Of a stretch of 64,000 nucleotides of DNA, positions 41,143-51,013 are shown one piece after another. The translations under genes and the position numbers were made by a program. Origin of the DNA: Candidatus Omnitrophota bacterium. Lineage in GTDB: Bacteria; Omnitrophota; Gorgyraeia; Velamenicoccales; Velamenicoccaceae. The stretch is from assembly GCA_003451585.1 (NCBI GenBank), contig DMEU01000023.1, positions 30,418-94,417 on the forward strand, given 5' to 3'. The notes beneath the pieces are model-generated. The model saw only the letters and a list, made by a program, of their open reading frames with translations. It searched no databases and was not told the DNA's origin. The first letter of the stretch is position 1. Every line of letters begins with the position of its first letter.

Positions 41143-44133
41143 TCAGTCTCCTGTCACCCACTTCATAAGCTTGGCTTTCAATTGGGCGGAATTTATCGGC
41201 TTAGCCATATAATCATTCATGCCCATGGCTAAAGCCCCTTCTTCATCTTCTTTTAATGCGGCCGCGCTAAGGCCTATGATCGGCACCGTCTTATTGATAT
41301 CCCTGCGGACTATGAATGTGGCCTCCATGCCGCCCATCTGCGGCATCTGAAGGTCCATAAGCACCGCCTTAAACGCGCCTTTCTTGATCATTTCTACGGC
41401 CTCAAGGCCATCCTTTGCCCCGTGCACTTTACAGCCGAATGACTCAAGCATCGCAAATGTCAGCTTAAAATTTACCGGATTGTCATCGACCAAAAGAATA
41501 TCGGCACCTTTGAGAGATGCCTCTGCTATGGAGTGCCGTGTAACGAAAGATGTTTCCCCCTCGGAACGGACTGCCAGGACAGCCCTTAAGATCCTGGTGA
41601 GATCTGCTTTTTCTATGGGTTTGGGCAGATAACCGTCGAAACCGGACTTTTCGGACAATGGTCCTGTGCCCGGCATGGCGTCACTGGTCATAGCCACAAG
41701 TTTTATTCCGTCATATCTTCTGTCCAAGCGCACCGCGCGGGCAAAAGTATAGCCGTCAAATCCCGGCATAATAACATCGGAGAGTATAAGGTCGGGCAGC
41801 TCGCGCACGGAAAAAAGCCAATCCAGGCATTCTTTCGCTGACAGACTGCTATGCACAATATCTACGCCCAGCTGCTTAAGATATTTTTCGACGATATACC
41901 TGGAATCGGTATTATCATCCAAGACGACTATTTTTTTGCCGCTTAACTCGGACATATCAATGAGCCGAACCTTATCTTCCCCCCTATCTTGCGCTTTCTT
42001 AAAACGCAGCGAGAAAATAAATTTGCTTCCCTTGCCCGGCTCCGACTCGACCATGATCTTACCGTTCATCTTCTCAACCAAGAGCCGTGTGATATAAAGG
42101 CCCAGCCCAGCCCCTCCATATTTACGTGTGGTAGAGGAATCCGCCTGGTTAAAAAATTCGAATATCTCTTCTAATTTATTCTTTGCGATACCGATACCGC
42201 TGTCTTCCACGCAGCATCGAAGCACATGATAAGGCCCGAACTGGGAAAAAGCAGGGTCTTTGGCAATAGTCAACCTGACATAGCCCTTATGCGTGAATTT
42301 TATGCCGTTGATCAACAGGTTTAAAAAGATCTGCCTTACACGGGTAGGGTCGCCTGTATATCGCGAAGGCAATCCCGGTTCTGTATCATACAGCAACTCA
42401 ATGTCTTTGTCCTTTAAGCGCGGCGAGAGCATCTTTATAACACTGGATACCAGATAATCAAGATCGAATACGATCTCCTCTAATTTAAGCTGTCCGGCCT
42501 CTATCTTTGAGACATCCAGCACATTATCTACAAGCTTCAAAAGCACATGGCCGCTATCGCAGATAATATCCACATAATCTTTCTGTTGTTCATCAAGGTT
42601 CGTCTGCTGCAAAAGATCAGAGAACCCGATAACGGCGTTCATGGGTGTCCTTATCTCGTGTGACATATTCGCCAGGAACTGGCTCTTTACCTGAGAAGCT
42701 GTCTCAGCCAAAAAACGCAATTTCCTTTCGATCTCCTGCTGCTGCATCATATCGTCCTTGGATTCCCTTGTCTTTACCCAGGCAAAAAAGAAGACCAAAA
42801 ATACAGAGCAAAAAAGCAAGAGGACCAGCAATGCTTCGAGACGTTGCCTTGCTACCCTGAGATTGTGCTCGGAAGCATCAGCGATAACACCGACAAAACC
42901 TACCAGTTCATTCTGTTCAAGGTCTCTGATAGGGGCCATTCCGAAAAAGGCCCTAGCTCCGTCAAAGTAAAAAGGCCCCATATTGTCGGCTTCCCCGGAC
43001 TTAAAAGATGCGTCAAAACCAGGCAGGCCGGCATAAAAAAACTGCAGGGCCTGATGGTCATGGACATCGGCCGGAAAAGAATCCACCCCCACCACAACGC
43101 GTCCTCCGCTTTTTATCACGATCGAAAGGCATATAAGTTCTTTTGTGGTGGTCCTTTTTAAAACATTGTGCACCCTGACAAGTTGCTCTTTCAAATAAAG
43201 ATATGTTTCATCTCTGGTATCGCCCGGCACTTCTGCCAGATGGCGCACGACCATAGGGTCCATTGAGGCGCTCATGGATACGGCCAGCTCCGTCAATTTC
43301 TGCCTATACACACTGTTTTCATGCCTTCCTGTTGAATCAACAAACAGCCACCCGAGAAAAAGTATGCCTACCAGGACAGAAACGACCATTTTCTCAAAAA
43401 AACTCCCGCGCTTTTCATAAAGCTCGGGAAACCTGTCCTGTCTTTTGTGCCTGTAATATTCAAATACCAGAAAGGCGCTGTAAAAAGCTATAAAAAGCCT
43501 TGGAAGCTGAACAGGAAAACCAAATAATCCGATGAAACTTTCCTGATTTATAATATTTGCCGGAGGAAAATCAGTATAAACCACAACCATCTGGGAGACG
43601 GAGTAAATACAAAAAAAGACGCCAAGCCTGCGCAACAACCTCCCCTTAACATCACCTCTCAATACATCAATGAAGGAATTCTTAAAAATAATTATGCCAG
43701 CCCATAGGCCTACCCCCATACCAAATATATAACGGGCCATGGTCCCGACACCCTTTAATCCGTCAAAGAAGACCCCCGGAAAAAGCAGGGCAGAAAGTAA
43801 CAAAAGGTATCGCCTTGAGATAGTGCACTTACATAATCTCTCCGCCTGACTGCGGGCAAATTCAAAAAGGCATACATAAGAAAGGAAACGTACGACAAAC
43901 AGAGAAATATCAATGGAAGGATTGGCCAAGAAACTGACGGATATAAGGTCTACCCATTCATGTATCCCGTGGATAACTCCGAACAGGCCCAGCCATAACC
44001 AAAAGCAATTCTCCCTCTCGATCCTCCACAGGACAAGCGCATTAATGCCCAATAAAACAAAACTCAGGCCGTATATAAAAAATATATAGTCAAATTGTGA
44101 CTGCAAAAAATGCGAGATCTGCTGCAATATCAC
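41143..44133 (-). CDS. Hybrid histidine kinase with two receivers
   Basis: The N-terminal region has seven or eight membrane helices up to about residue 270. A periplasmic sensing stretch, another helix (about 425-450), HisKA (SQFLANMSHEIRTPMNAVIGFSD), HATPase (RQIFLNLLINGIKFTHKG, GIGIAKNKL, GAGLGLYITRLLVE) and two receivers (about 725-845, 860-990) follow. The second receiver carries AVLMDLQMPQMGG and MAKPINSAQL. It overlaps the preceding cheY by 4 bases and is followed at once by the Hpt gene, so kinase and Hpt form one phosphorelay unit. Confidence 0.92.
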   Translation of the reverse strand: MILQQISHFLQSQFDYIFFIYGLSFVLLGINALVLWRIERENCFWLWLGLFGVIHGIHEWVDLISVSFLANPSIDISLFVVRFLSYVCLFEFARSQAERLCKCTISRRYLLLLSALLFPGVFFDGLKGVGTMARYIFGMGVGLWAGIIIFKNSFIDVLRGDVKGRLLRRLGVFFCIYSVSQMVVVYTDFPPANIINQESFIGLFGFPVQLPRLFIAFYSAFLVFEYYRHKRQDRFPELYEKRGSFFEKMVVSVLVGILFLGWLFVDSTGRHENSVYRQKLTELAVSMSASMDPMVVRHLAEVPGDTRDETYLYLKEQLVRVHNVLKRTTTKELICLSIVIKSGGRVVVGVDSFPADVHDHQALQFFYAGLPGFDASFKSGEADNMGPFYFDGARAFFGMAPIRDLEQNELVGFVGVIADASEHNLRVARQRLEALLVLLLFCSVFLVFFFAWVKTRESKDDMMQQQEIERKLRFLAETASQVKSQFLANMSHEIRTPMNAVIGFSDLLQQTNLDEQQKDYVDIICDSGHVLLKLVDNVLDVSKIEAGQLKLEEIVFDLDYLVSSVIKMLSPRLKDKDIELLYDTEPGLPSRYTGDPTRVRQIFLNLLINGIKFTHKGYVRLTIAKDPAFSQFGPYHVLRCCVEDSGIGIAKNKLEEIFEFFNQADSSTTRKYGGAGLGLYITRLLVEKMNGKIMVESEPGKGSKFIFSLRFKKAQDRGEDKVRLIDMSELSGKKIVVLDDNTDSRYIVEKYLKQLGVDIVHSSLSAKECLDWLFSVRELPDLILSDVIMPGFDGYTFARAVRLDRRYDGIKLVAMTSDAMPGTGPLSEKSGFDGYLPKPIEKADLTRILRAVLAVRSEGETSFVTRHSIAEASLKGADILLVDDNPVNFKLTFAMLESFGCKVHGAKDGLEAVEMIKKGAFKAVLMDLQMPQMGGMEATFIVRRDINKTVPIIGLSAAALKEDEEGALAMGMNDYMAKPINSAQLKAKLMKWVTGD

Positions 44134-44501
44134 TTCGTCCCTCCAAAAATATTAATAATGGCGGCAACGACCCTCTCTTCCTCAAACGGCTTGACGATAT
44201 AATCGGTTGCCCCCAGATGGATCGCTTTCATAAGTGAATCCCGCTGGTCTATGGCTGTAACCATGACCACCTTGGCATCCTTGTCTATCGCAAGGACCTC
44301 TTCAAGCGCTGCCAGGCCGTCTTTGTTAGGCATGATTATATCCATGGTCATCAGGTCAGGGCGAAGCTGACGGAACTTCTCTACCGCCTCAACGCCGTCG
44401 GACGCTTCCGCCACGACATCATATCCGTTCGCTACCAGGATATCCTTAAGCATAAGGCGCGTTATAGGAGCATCATCCACCACTAATATACGTTTAGCCA
44501 T
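44130..44501 (-). CDS. cheY: CheY response regulator, system I
   Basis: The 123-residue receiver has ILVVDDAPITRLMLKDILVANGYDVVAEASDGVEAVEKF, LMTMDIIMPNKDG, VVMVTAIDQRDS and DYIVKPFEEERV. This close match to the classic CheY layout, just after cheC and cheD, suggests it is the main output of the CheA at 45627. The target cannot be a flagellar motor known from this window. Confidence 0.9.
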   Translation of the reverse strand: MAKRILVVDDAPITRLMLKDILVANGYDVVAEASDGVEAVEKFRQLRPDLMTMDIIMPNKDGLAALEEVLAIDKDAKVVMVTAIDQRDSLMKAIHLGATDYIVKPFEEERVVAAIINIFGGTK

Positions 44502-44517
44502 AAACCACCTCTTTCGC

Positions 44518-45117
44518 TCATATCGTATCCGCGATATAAGTTAAAATTTTATCGCTGTCATGTGAAGGCAAAAGAAACAAATTGCATTTGATATCCAGGC
44601 CCCCGACCTCAAACACGCTCTCAATGACGAAAATCGTGTCTTTTTCCCTGGCAACATCCAGTATGAACTCTTCGAATATAGACCCCGGATAATCATGCAG
44701 CACTGCCGGCGGGCTTGGCTTCAGGTCAACCTCGAAATTCGTGCTAAAGACATTAGAAATGGAGCTTGCCAGGATGTTACCGGTCTCCTGCACGGCGCTC
44801 AGGGCATAATCATCAAGCGCCTTTGTCGTGCCCGGCTCTTTCCCAAGCATAAGGTCCGAAAGCAAAAAACTATCCTTGGTATCTACAAAAAACAGGAATT
44901 TAAAATCCACATCGCCTGTCAGGTCTATGGAAGATGCCACTATCTCGCCTTCGGACGCGGCCATCGATTCTGTTATCTCAGTTATATCGGCAATAAATAC
45001 CCTCTCGAGCGTAACACGCGTATTCCTCTTTACGATCTTTGAGAACACCTGCGAAGATATATCTATGGCCAGTTGCGCCACCAGCTTTATAGTCTTATCT
45101 ACCTTCAATTTTTCCAT
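44518..45117 (-). CDS. cheC: CheC-family CheY-P phosphatase
   Basis: The start ATG 45117 is preceded by GAGAGG, giving 199 residues. SAVQETGNILASSISNVFSTNFEVDLKPSPPAVL carries the E-x2-N active helix of CheC. Only one clear motif is visible. The gene follows cheD by ten bases; CheC and CheD are known to bind each other, so the arrangement fits. GDVDFKFLFFVDTKDSFLLSDLMLGKE is the core strand region. Confidence 0.85.
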   Translation of the reverse strand: MEKLKVDKTIKLVAQLAIDISSQVFSKIVKRNTRVTLERVFIADITEITESMAASEGEIVASSIDLTGDVDFKFLFFVDTKDSFLLSDLMLGKEPGTTKALDDYALSAVQETGNILASSISNVFSTNFEVDLKPSPPAVLHDYPGSIFEEFILDVAREKDTIFVIESVFEVGGLDIKCNLFLLPSHDSDKILTYIADTI

Positions 45118-45127
45118 AAAAAACCTC

Positions 45128-45613
45128 TCAATATTCTTCCACAGGCTCACCAAAGACCTGACAACTGACCTTACCGCTTGCCACATCAAACTCAATCCTA
45201 TAGCCCTTGCCTCCGCCTGTGCGGCTGGCGGCTATCTTTATGCCGTGATTATCCAGGAACTGACGCGCCGCCGCTATATTTTCCTCTCCTATAGGGTTAC
45301 TTATGGCCTTAATTACATGCGCCCCGCCGAATATCTTCGCTGTGAGGCCCTCCGCCCCTACCTTATAATATGCCCTCATCTGCTTGATAAGCTCCTGCAG
45401 GCCCGTGTCGCAGTAACGCGCGCACCTGAGCTGCTCTTTGTGCGGCGAAGAATAGGCCATCACGAAGTGAAGCATGCCTCCGACCTTCAATGACGGGGCG
45501 TAAAGACATATTGCTACGCATGAACCCAGCACTGTCCGTATGACCGACGGAGAACGTCCGATCTTTATATCCGCCACACCTACGACCAGAAGATCACTGG
45601 AGGCGTTGTCCAT
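45128..45613 (-). CDS. cheD: CheD receptor deamidase, system I
   Basis: Start ATG 45613 was chosen over the longer frame that overlaps cheA. The protein of 161 residues has TVLGSCVAICLYAPSLKVGGMLHFVM with catalytic C32 and H49, and AKIFGGAHVIKAISNPIGEENIAAARQFLDNHGI. It deamidates MCP glutamines and binds CheC. It is immediately downstream of cheA. Confidence 0.92.
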   Translation of the reverse strand: MDNASSDLLVVGVADIKIGRSPSVIRTVLGSCVAICLYAPSLKVGGMLHFVMAYSSPHKEQLRCARYCDTGLQELIKQMRAYYKVGAEGLTAKIFGGAHVIKAISNPIGEENIAAARQFLDNHGIKIAASRTGGGKGYRIEFDVASGKVSCQVFGEPVEEY

Positions 45614-45626
45614 AATATCTATCCTG

Positions 45627-48161
45627 CTAAGCTTCCCGGATAATTCCCGCCGCGTCAAGGATAAGCGCGATACTGCCGTCCCCCAATATGGACGCCCCTG
45701 CTATACCTTTGACCCCTGAAAAATGATCGGAGAGCGATTTGATGACGATCTCTTCCTTGCCGACAAGCGCGTCTATAACAACACCTAGTTTTTTCTGTCC
45801 GTCCGTCACTACAACCACTGTGCCTACCGGAACATCGCGTGTGGCGGAATTCTTTATGCCTATAACATCCTTTAATTCCACAATACCCAGGGCATGCCCC
45901 CTTAATTTTATGGTGGCATTGCCGTCTACCGAATAGATCTCGTTCTTTTTCACCTTGATTATTTCAGTCACAGTGTCGATGGGGAACGCGTACGTCTCGC
46001 GGCCGACAATAACCAGGAGGGCCTGGATAATAGCGAGTGTCAAAGGCATCCTGAGGACAAATGTCGTGCCGCGCCCTAACTCGGTGTTTATATCGATGGA
46101 GCCGTTAACGGTATCTATCATGTTCTTTACAACATCCATGCCGACCCCCCGGCCCGAGAGATCGGTGACTTTTTGGGTCGTGCTAAAGCCGGGTATAAAG
46201 ATCAATTTCAGTTTTTCGTCCGGAGGCATGGCGAGAATAGCCTCCTTGGATAAAAGGCCTTTTTCCAATGCCAACTGGCCTATTTTTTCAGGGTCCATTC
46301 CCCTGCCGTCGTCGGATATCTCTATGCATATATCATTGCCCTTATGGTATGCCTTAAGCCGCAGCATGCCCACTGCCGATTTGCCGGCCTTTATCCTCGC
46401 AGACTTGTCTTCGATGCCGTGGTCTATGGCATTACGCACCATGTGCGTCAACGGATCGCCAAGACTGTCTATGATCTTCTTGTCGAGCTCCGTCTCCTCG
46501 CCTTCAACCACAAAATTGATATCCTTGTCAAGCTCCCTTGAAAGATCACGGACAACCCGCTTGAACCTTGTGAACACGCCTTCGATAGGCACCATGCGGG
46601 TCTGCATCACGCCGCTTTGTATGCCTCCGGATATTTTTCCTAAGCCTCCTGCCAGCTCATCAAATGTCCTGGCAAATCCGGCCATGCTTTCATAAAACGC
46701 CTTATACGGCCCGCGCGCAAAGGCCTTTTCATCAGTTATCGCCTCCTTGAGATTGTTCACCAGTCGAGTAAAGCGCGCCCTTGTTATCACAAGCTCACCC
46801 GAAAGATTCATCAGCGCGTCTAATTTATGGGAATCTATCTTTATGGTGGATATCTCAATGCCGTGTCCGGCTCCTGGCGCCACATGGGGCTGGGCTGTTC
46901 TTAACCTTCCCGCCTGCTGAGGCGCGAGCTCTGCCCGGGCCATCTCTTTCTGAAAAGGCTGCGGCATGCCGCATATCCTGCGTATATCTTCCTTTGCCAT
47001 CCTCTCTATTGAAACAATATCCGCTCCGTCGGTCGCAAGCAGGGACTTTATCTCTCTCTCATCGATAGCCGCGCAAAAAATTATTTCCACATCCAAAGAC
47101 TGCGGCATATCATCCGATATGGCGTCTGGGCCCGGATAAATGGAAAAAATAACGCCTTTTTTCTTTAAACGCTCTTCCAGCAGCGCTGCCTTGACGCTCT
47201 TAAAAGAAAGCCCCTCCTGAAGGCGGACATTTATCCTAAAAACATCCCACTCGTCCGCCAGTGCCTTTTGAAGCAGGTCCCCCTGCTCCAAGGTACATGG
47301 CTGCCCCTGAAACTCCGGCAGTACCTGTTTATAATAACTGTCCAGTTTCCCGCAGATTTGCGGTATCTCATCAGGGAGATCGCCGCATTTTTTTAATGAC
47401 GCTATGTAACCCTTTAAAACATCCAGGGCCTCAAACAACATAGACATGACATCTTTTGACGGCTCAATGGACTTATCGCGGAGACACGAGATGATATTTT
47501 CTACGCTGTGCGCCAGACGGATTATAGCCACAGCCCCAACGACCCCGGCTGAGCCTTTAAGCGTATGCGCTATCCGGAACAAGCCGTTGAGCAGGTCGTC
47601 CCTGTCCGTATTTTCTTCAAACGCCAGAAGATGCTTCTCAAAACTGGCGATATTCTGTTCGGTATCAAATATGAACATATCCAGATACTTCTTATTCATA
47701 TCAGTCTTACCGGCCTGCTTAACAGGCTGCGGGGCAGCCGCCTCCGTTATGCGCTTGATACCTGCGACACACTCGCTGATATCTCCTTCATCATCGCCTT
47801 TCTCCTTCAGGCTAGAACATAGACCCTCCAGGGCGTCTATGGCAGAAAAAAGCAGGTCGCCGATCTCAGAGCTGAAGCCTATAGCGCCGCTTTTAATGTT
47901 CTGCAGGAGCGTCTCCATCTCATGCGTGAGATTTATTATCTGCCTGAGGCCGATAAATGATGCCGTGCCTTTTATGGTATGCACAGCGCGGAACATCGCG
48001 TCGATATCTTCCTTCGATATCAGCTCGTTGTTCTTAAGCGACTCTTCAGCTACCAGGAGTTTTTCGTTTAAAACCTCCAGGTGCCCTATAGCCTCCGCTA
48101 TAAACTCCAGAGACAACTCTTTCTTCTCTTCCGGAGACATTCCAAAAACCGGATCACCCAT
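45627..48161 (-). CDS. cheA: CheA histidine kinase, system I, two Hpt domains
   Basis: Hpt domains at H61 (RAVHTIKGTASFIG) and H199 (RIAHTLKGSAGVVG) are followed by a middle region of about 200 residues that can bind receivers. Then come the dimerisation helices (IKIDSHKLDALMNLSGELVI), HATPase (MVRNAIDHGIEDKSA, DDGRGMDPEKIG, LSGRGVGMDVV) and the CheW-like P5 domain (ALLVIVGRETYAFPID). Length 844. It is co-directional with cheD, cheC and cheY and is the kinase of the first system. Confidence 0.95.
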   Translation of the reverse strand: MGDPVFGMSPEEKKELSLEFIAEAIGHLEVLNEKLLVAEESLKNNELISKEDIDAMFRAVHTIKGTASFIGLRQIINLTHEMETLLQNIKSGAIGFSSEIGDLLFSAIDALEGLCSSLKEKGDDEGDISECVAGIKRITEAAAPQPVKQAGKTDMNKKYLDMFIFDTEQNIASFEKHLLAFEENTDRDDLLNGLFRIAHTLKGSAGVVGAVAIIRLAHSVENIISCLRDKSIEPSKDVMSMLFEALDVLKGYIASLKKCGDLPDEIPQICGKLDSYYKQVLPEFQGQPCTLEQGDLLQKALADEWDVFRINVRLQEGLSFKSVKAALLEERLKKKGVIFSIYPGPDAISDDMPQSLDVEIIFCAAIDEREIKSLLATDGADIVSIERMAKEDIRRICGMPQPFQKEMARAELAPQQAGRLRTAQPHVAPGAGHGIEISTIKIDSHKLDALMNLSGELVITRARFTRLVNNLKEAITDEKAFARGPYKAFYESMAGFARTFDELAGGLGKISGGIQSGVMQTRMVPIEGVFTRFKRVVRDLSRELDKDINFVVEGEETELDKKIIDSLGDPLTHMVRNAIDHGIEDKSARIKAGKSAVGMLRLKAYHKGNDICIEISDDGRGMDPEKIGQLALEKGLLSKEAILAMPPDEKLKLIFIPGFSTTQKVTDLSGRGVGMDVVKNMIDTVNGSIDINTELGRGTTFVLRMPLTLAIIQALLVIVGRETYAFPIDTVTEIIKVKKNEIYSVDGNATIKLRGHALGIVELKDVIGIKNSATRDVPVGTVVVVTDGQKKLGVVIDALVGKEEIVIKSLSDHFSGVKGIAGASILGDGSIALILDAAGIIREA

Positions 48162-48185
48162 AAAATTACCCCTATTTTTTCCCGG

Positions 48186-49220
48186 CTATCGCCCTGCCAC
48201 GCGGCTTATGCCATCAGCTATATCCTCCAGAGACAATTGAATATCAACCGCCCCGGCCTTATAGGCTGCCTTTGGCATGCCGTAAACTACGCAGCTTGCC
48301 TCATCCTGTCCTATAATATAGGCTCCCCTGTCGTGCATGCGCGATAAACCAACGGCGCCATCATTGCCCATCCCTGTAAGTATGACGCCCAGCGCGTTGT
48401 CAGTGAAATTTTCCGCGACAGAACCAAACAACACGTCACATGAAGGGCAGTGGCCCGATATCTTACAGGCGTCGCCCACCTGGACGCGATACCCGCTTTC
48501 CGACCGCTTAAGCCTCATCTGCAAGCCACCCCTGGCCAGGTAACAATGGCCTCTTTCGATAAAATCACCATCCTGGGCCTCCCTGACGCGCACCGTAGAA
48601 ACAGAATCAAGGATCTGAGCGAAATTTTTAGTAAAATATGGCGGCATATGCTGTACCCAGACGATCGGCGCCAGGCCATCCCGCAGTTTCGACGCGATCT
48701 TGATCGCCGCCTGAACGCCTCCGGTTGATGAACCAATGGCAATAATATCGACGCGCCGGCTCGGCACTTTTAGCGACGAAACGCGCCTGGCGTGCCCCGC
48801 GCCGGTTTTCCCAAGCCTGCCGAACCTGCTTTTCAATACCACGAACCTGATCTTGTGTATAAGCTCATCTGCCACACTATCAAGCGTGACCTGGGCGTTG
48901 ACCGGCTTGAGAAGAAAATCGAAAGCGCCGTATTCCAGCGCCTTTACAGTCACGGCAGACCCCTCCTCGGTCAGAGAGCTCAGCATAAAAACAGGTACCG
49001 GACACTCCTTCATTATCACCCGCAGAGCCTCAAGCCCGTTCATGACAGGCATCTCACAATCAAGTATCAGAACATCCGGCTTTTTTGCCTTGACGAGCTC
49101 AACAGCCTCTTTGCCGTTTGCTGCCTCGCCGATAACAGAAAAATCTTTTGCGCCTTCCAGCGTATCTTTCAGCACCCTGGTGAAAAAAATAGAATCATCG
49201 GCTATAGCGATCTTTATCAT
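48186..49220 (-). CDS. cheB: CheB methylesterase, system I
   Basis: A receiver (D54 in LILDCEMPVMNG) and a methylesterase domain are present: AIGSSTGGVQA with the catalytic Ser at about 165, WVQHMPPYFTKNF, and TGMGNDGAVGL with Asp. Length 344. Its start overlaps the cheR stop by 4 bases. It is the counterpart of the CheR just upstream. Confidence 0.95.
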   Translation of the reverse strand: MIKIAIADDSIFFTRVLKDTLEGAKDFSVIGEAANGKEAVELVKAKKPDVLILDCEMPVMNGLEALRVIMKECPVPVFMLSSLTEEGSAVTVKALEYGAFDFLLKPVNAQVTLDSVADELIHKIRFVVLKSRFGRLGKTGAGHARRVSSLKVPSRRVDIIAIGSSTGGVQAAIKIASKLRDGLAPIVWVQHMPPYFTKNFAQILDSVSTVRVREAQDGDFIERGHCYLARGGLQMRLKRSESGYRVQVGDACKISGHCPSCDVLFGSVAENFTDNALGVILTGMGNDGAVGLSRMHDRGAYIIGQDEASCVVYGMPKAAYKAGAVDIQLSLEDIADGISRVAGR

Positions 49221-50053
49221 AGCTTGCGATAAATAGACGAACCGTATGGCAGAAGGCCGTAATCCTCCGCCTTCAGGCTCTCAGAAGGGCTTATAAAAAG
49301 GTACCCGCCGCTTCTCATGGCCCGGGTGACCAGGCCTGTGACTTTATGCCTTGCCGTTTCATCAAAATATATCATGGCATTGCGCAAGAATACGACATCC
49401 ATGTCCATGTAAACAAAGGGCGCAAGCAGATTGTGCGTCAAAAATTCAACGCGGCCTTTCAGGGCATGATCCAGTTCATATCCGGCCTGCCTTGGATCCT
49501 CGTCGCTGTGGACACGATAGAAATATCTGTCTTTTATCGGATCCGGCGTCTTCCTTAGGCTCCTGTCCGGGAAAAACCCGCGCTTGGCGCGCTCCAGGAC
49601 CTCATCATTTATGTCAGAGGCATACACCACCCATTTTATAGGCGCGCGCGACATCTTAAAAAACTCCAGACACGTTATAGCCAGAGAATAAGGTTCTTCA
49701 CCTGTGGCGCAGGCGGCAGACCACAACTTCAACGGCTCCGCGCCGCCCCTCTTTGCCGCGACGAGCTCCGGCAGTATTTTCTCGTAAAGAACATTAAACT
49801 GCGCTGAATGACGAAAAAAATAAGTCTCATTCGTAGTTATGGCATTGATGAAATTCGACATCTCCGTGCTGCCGGGACGCTCTATAAGCCCTAGATAATC
49901 CTGAAAACCGGCAAGCTTGAGGTCCGCCAGCCTCTTGCGCAGCCTGGAGATCACCAACTGCTTCTTATGAGCGCTCAAACAGACGCCGGAATGAGCATAC
50001 ATGATATCCCGGATCCTTTGAAATTCATTATCGCCTAACTCAAGCATGATCAT
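49217..50053 (-). CDS. cheR: CheR methyltransferase, system I
   Basis: Motifs as in CheR: INAITTNETYFFRHSAQF, KLWSAACATGEEPYSLAI, VYASDINDEVLERAKRG, VVFLRNAMIYFDETARHKV, GGYLFISPSESLK. Length 278. Starts 14 bases inside the preceding cheW. The start may be the Met at 50047, two codons later. It pairs with the cheB at 48186. Confidence 0.94.
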   Translation of the reverse strand: MIMLELGDNEFQRIRDIMYAHSGVCLSAHKKQLVISRLRKRLADLKLAGFQDYLGLIERPGSTEMSNFINAITTNETYFFRHSAQFNVLYEKILPELVAAKRGGAEPLKLWSAACATGEEPYSLAITCLEFFKMSRAPIKWVVYASDINDEVLERAKRGFFPDRSLRKTPDPIKDRYFYRVHSDEDPRQAGYELDHALKGRVEFLTHNLLAPFVYMDMDVVFLRNAMIYFDETARHKVTGLVTRAMRSGGYLFISPSESLKAEDYGLLPYGSSIYRKL

Positions 50054-50513
50054 CGGGGCCCATCGCCTTTATCTCCTCAACCTCTTCCATCGTCAAGAGG
50101 TTCTCAAGGTCCAGAATAATGACCAGCGCCCCTCTATGTTTGGCTATGCCATGGATGAAGCGATGATGTACAGGGCTTGCTATCTGCGGCATATCTTCAT
50201 AGGCGCTCTCGTCTATACGCGCAACCTCAAAGACCGCGTCAACCATCAGTCCGACTTTCAGGGCGCCCAGCTCAGCAATGATGATGCGAGCCTGCGGAGG
50301 CCAGCCGGCGGACTGCAGAAAAAATCTTTTTTTCAGATCTATGACAGGGATGACCTTGCCGCGCAGGTCTATGACGCCTTCCACAAAATCAGGCGACCGC
50401 GGGATCTTTAAAACAGGCACCATGCGTATGATCTCCTGGACCCTGGAGAGAGGCAAAGCGAACTCCTCGCCCAAAAGATCAAAGCTTATGAAATGAAGGA
50501 GTTCTCTATCCAT
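50040..50513 (-). CDS. cheW: CheW coupling protein, system I
   Basis: FDLLGEEFALPLSRVQEIIRMVPVLKIPRSPDFVEGVIDLRGKVIPVIDLKKRF is the CheW core, and MVDAVFEVARIDESAYEDMPQI follows. Length 157. It lies between another cheW and cheR. It lacks any other domain. Confidence 0.94.
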   Translation of the reverse strand: MDRELLHFISFDLLGEEFALPLSRVQEIIRMVPVLKIPRSPDFVEGVIDLRGKVIPVIDLKKRFFLQSAGWPPQARIIIAELGALKVGLMVDAVFEVARIDESAYEDMPQIASPVHHRFIHGIAKHRGALVIILDLENLLTMEEVEEIKAMGPDDHA

Positions 50514-50519
50514 CGGCGG

Positions 50520-51011
50520 TCATTTTCCATGCCTAAAATCAGAGATCTCGGAATCGATCTCGCTGCATATCTTATCGACATCAAGGATAATAACCATGCG
50601 TTTTTCCAATAAGGCCATGCCTTTAACGCACTCCTTCTTAATGCAGGTCTTTCTCTCAGGGATAGCTTCGAGTTCAGACAAGCCTATCTTTATCGTATCA
50701 AGTACCTCGTCCACAACGACCGCGAACAAAACGCCCTTACAGCAGAAGACTATCAACTTCGCCTGTCCCGTCTGGGCATCGGAAGGCAGGCCGAATATCT
50801 TCTTAAAATCAAATACCGCCACTACATTACCGCGCAAATTCATGACCCCTAAGACAAAATCGGGCATCTGGGGCATTGGTGTTATACGCTGCGGCTTTAT
50901 GACTTCGCTTATGTCCGTAATAGGCGCGGCATACTCCTCGCCGGCAAGCCTGAAACAGACTATCTGCATCATATTCCTATCCTGTTTTTTTTCTTCAGCT
51001 ATATCAAGCAT
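50520..51011 (-). CDS. cheW: CheW coupling protein, next to MCP
   Basis: QIVCFRLAGEEYAAPITDISEVIKPQRITPMPQMPDFVLGVMNLRGNVVAVFDFKKIFG is the CheW pattern. Length 163. Its start is two bases after the MCP stop, so the receptor and this CheW are likely made together. The presence of two adjacent cheW genes suggests different coupling to receptor sets. Confidence 0.93.
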   Translation of the reverse strand: MLDIAEEKKQDRNMMQIVCFRLAGEEYAAPITDISEVIKPQRITPMPQMPDFVLGVMNLRGNVVAVFDFKKIFGLPSDAQTGQAKLIVFCCKGVLFAVVVDEVLDTIKIGLSELEAIPERKTCIKKECVKGMALLEKRMVIILDVDKICSEIDSEISDFRHGK

Positions 51012-51013
51012 TA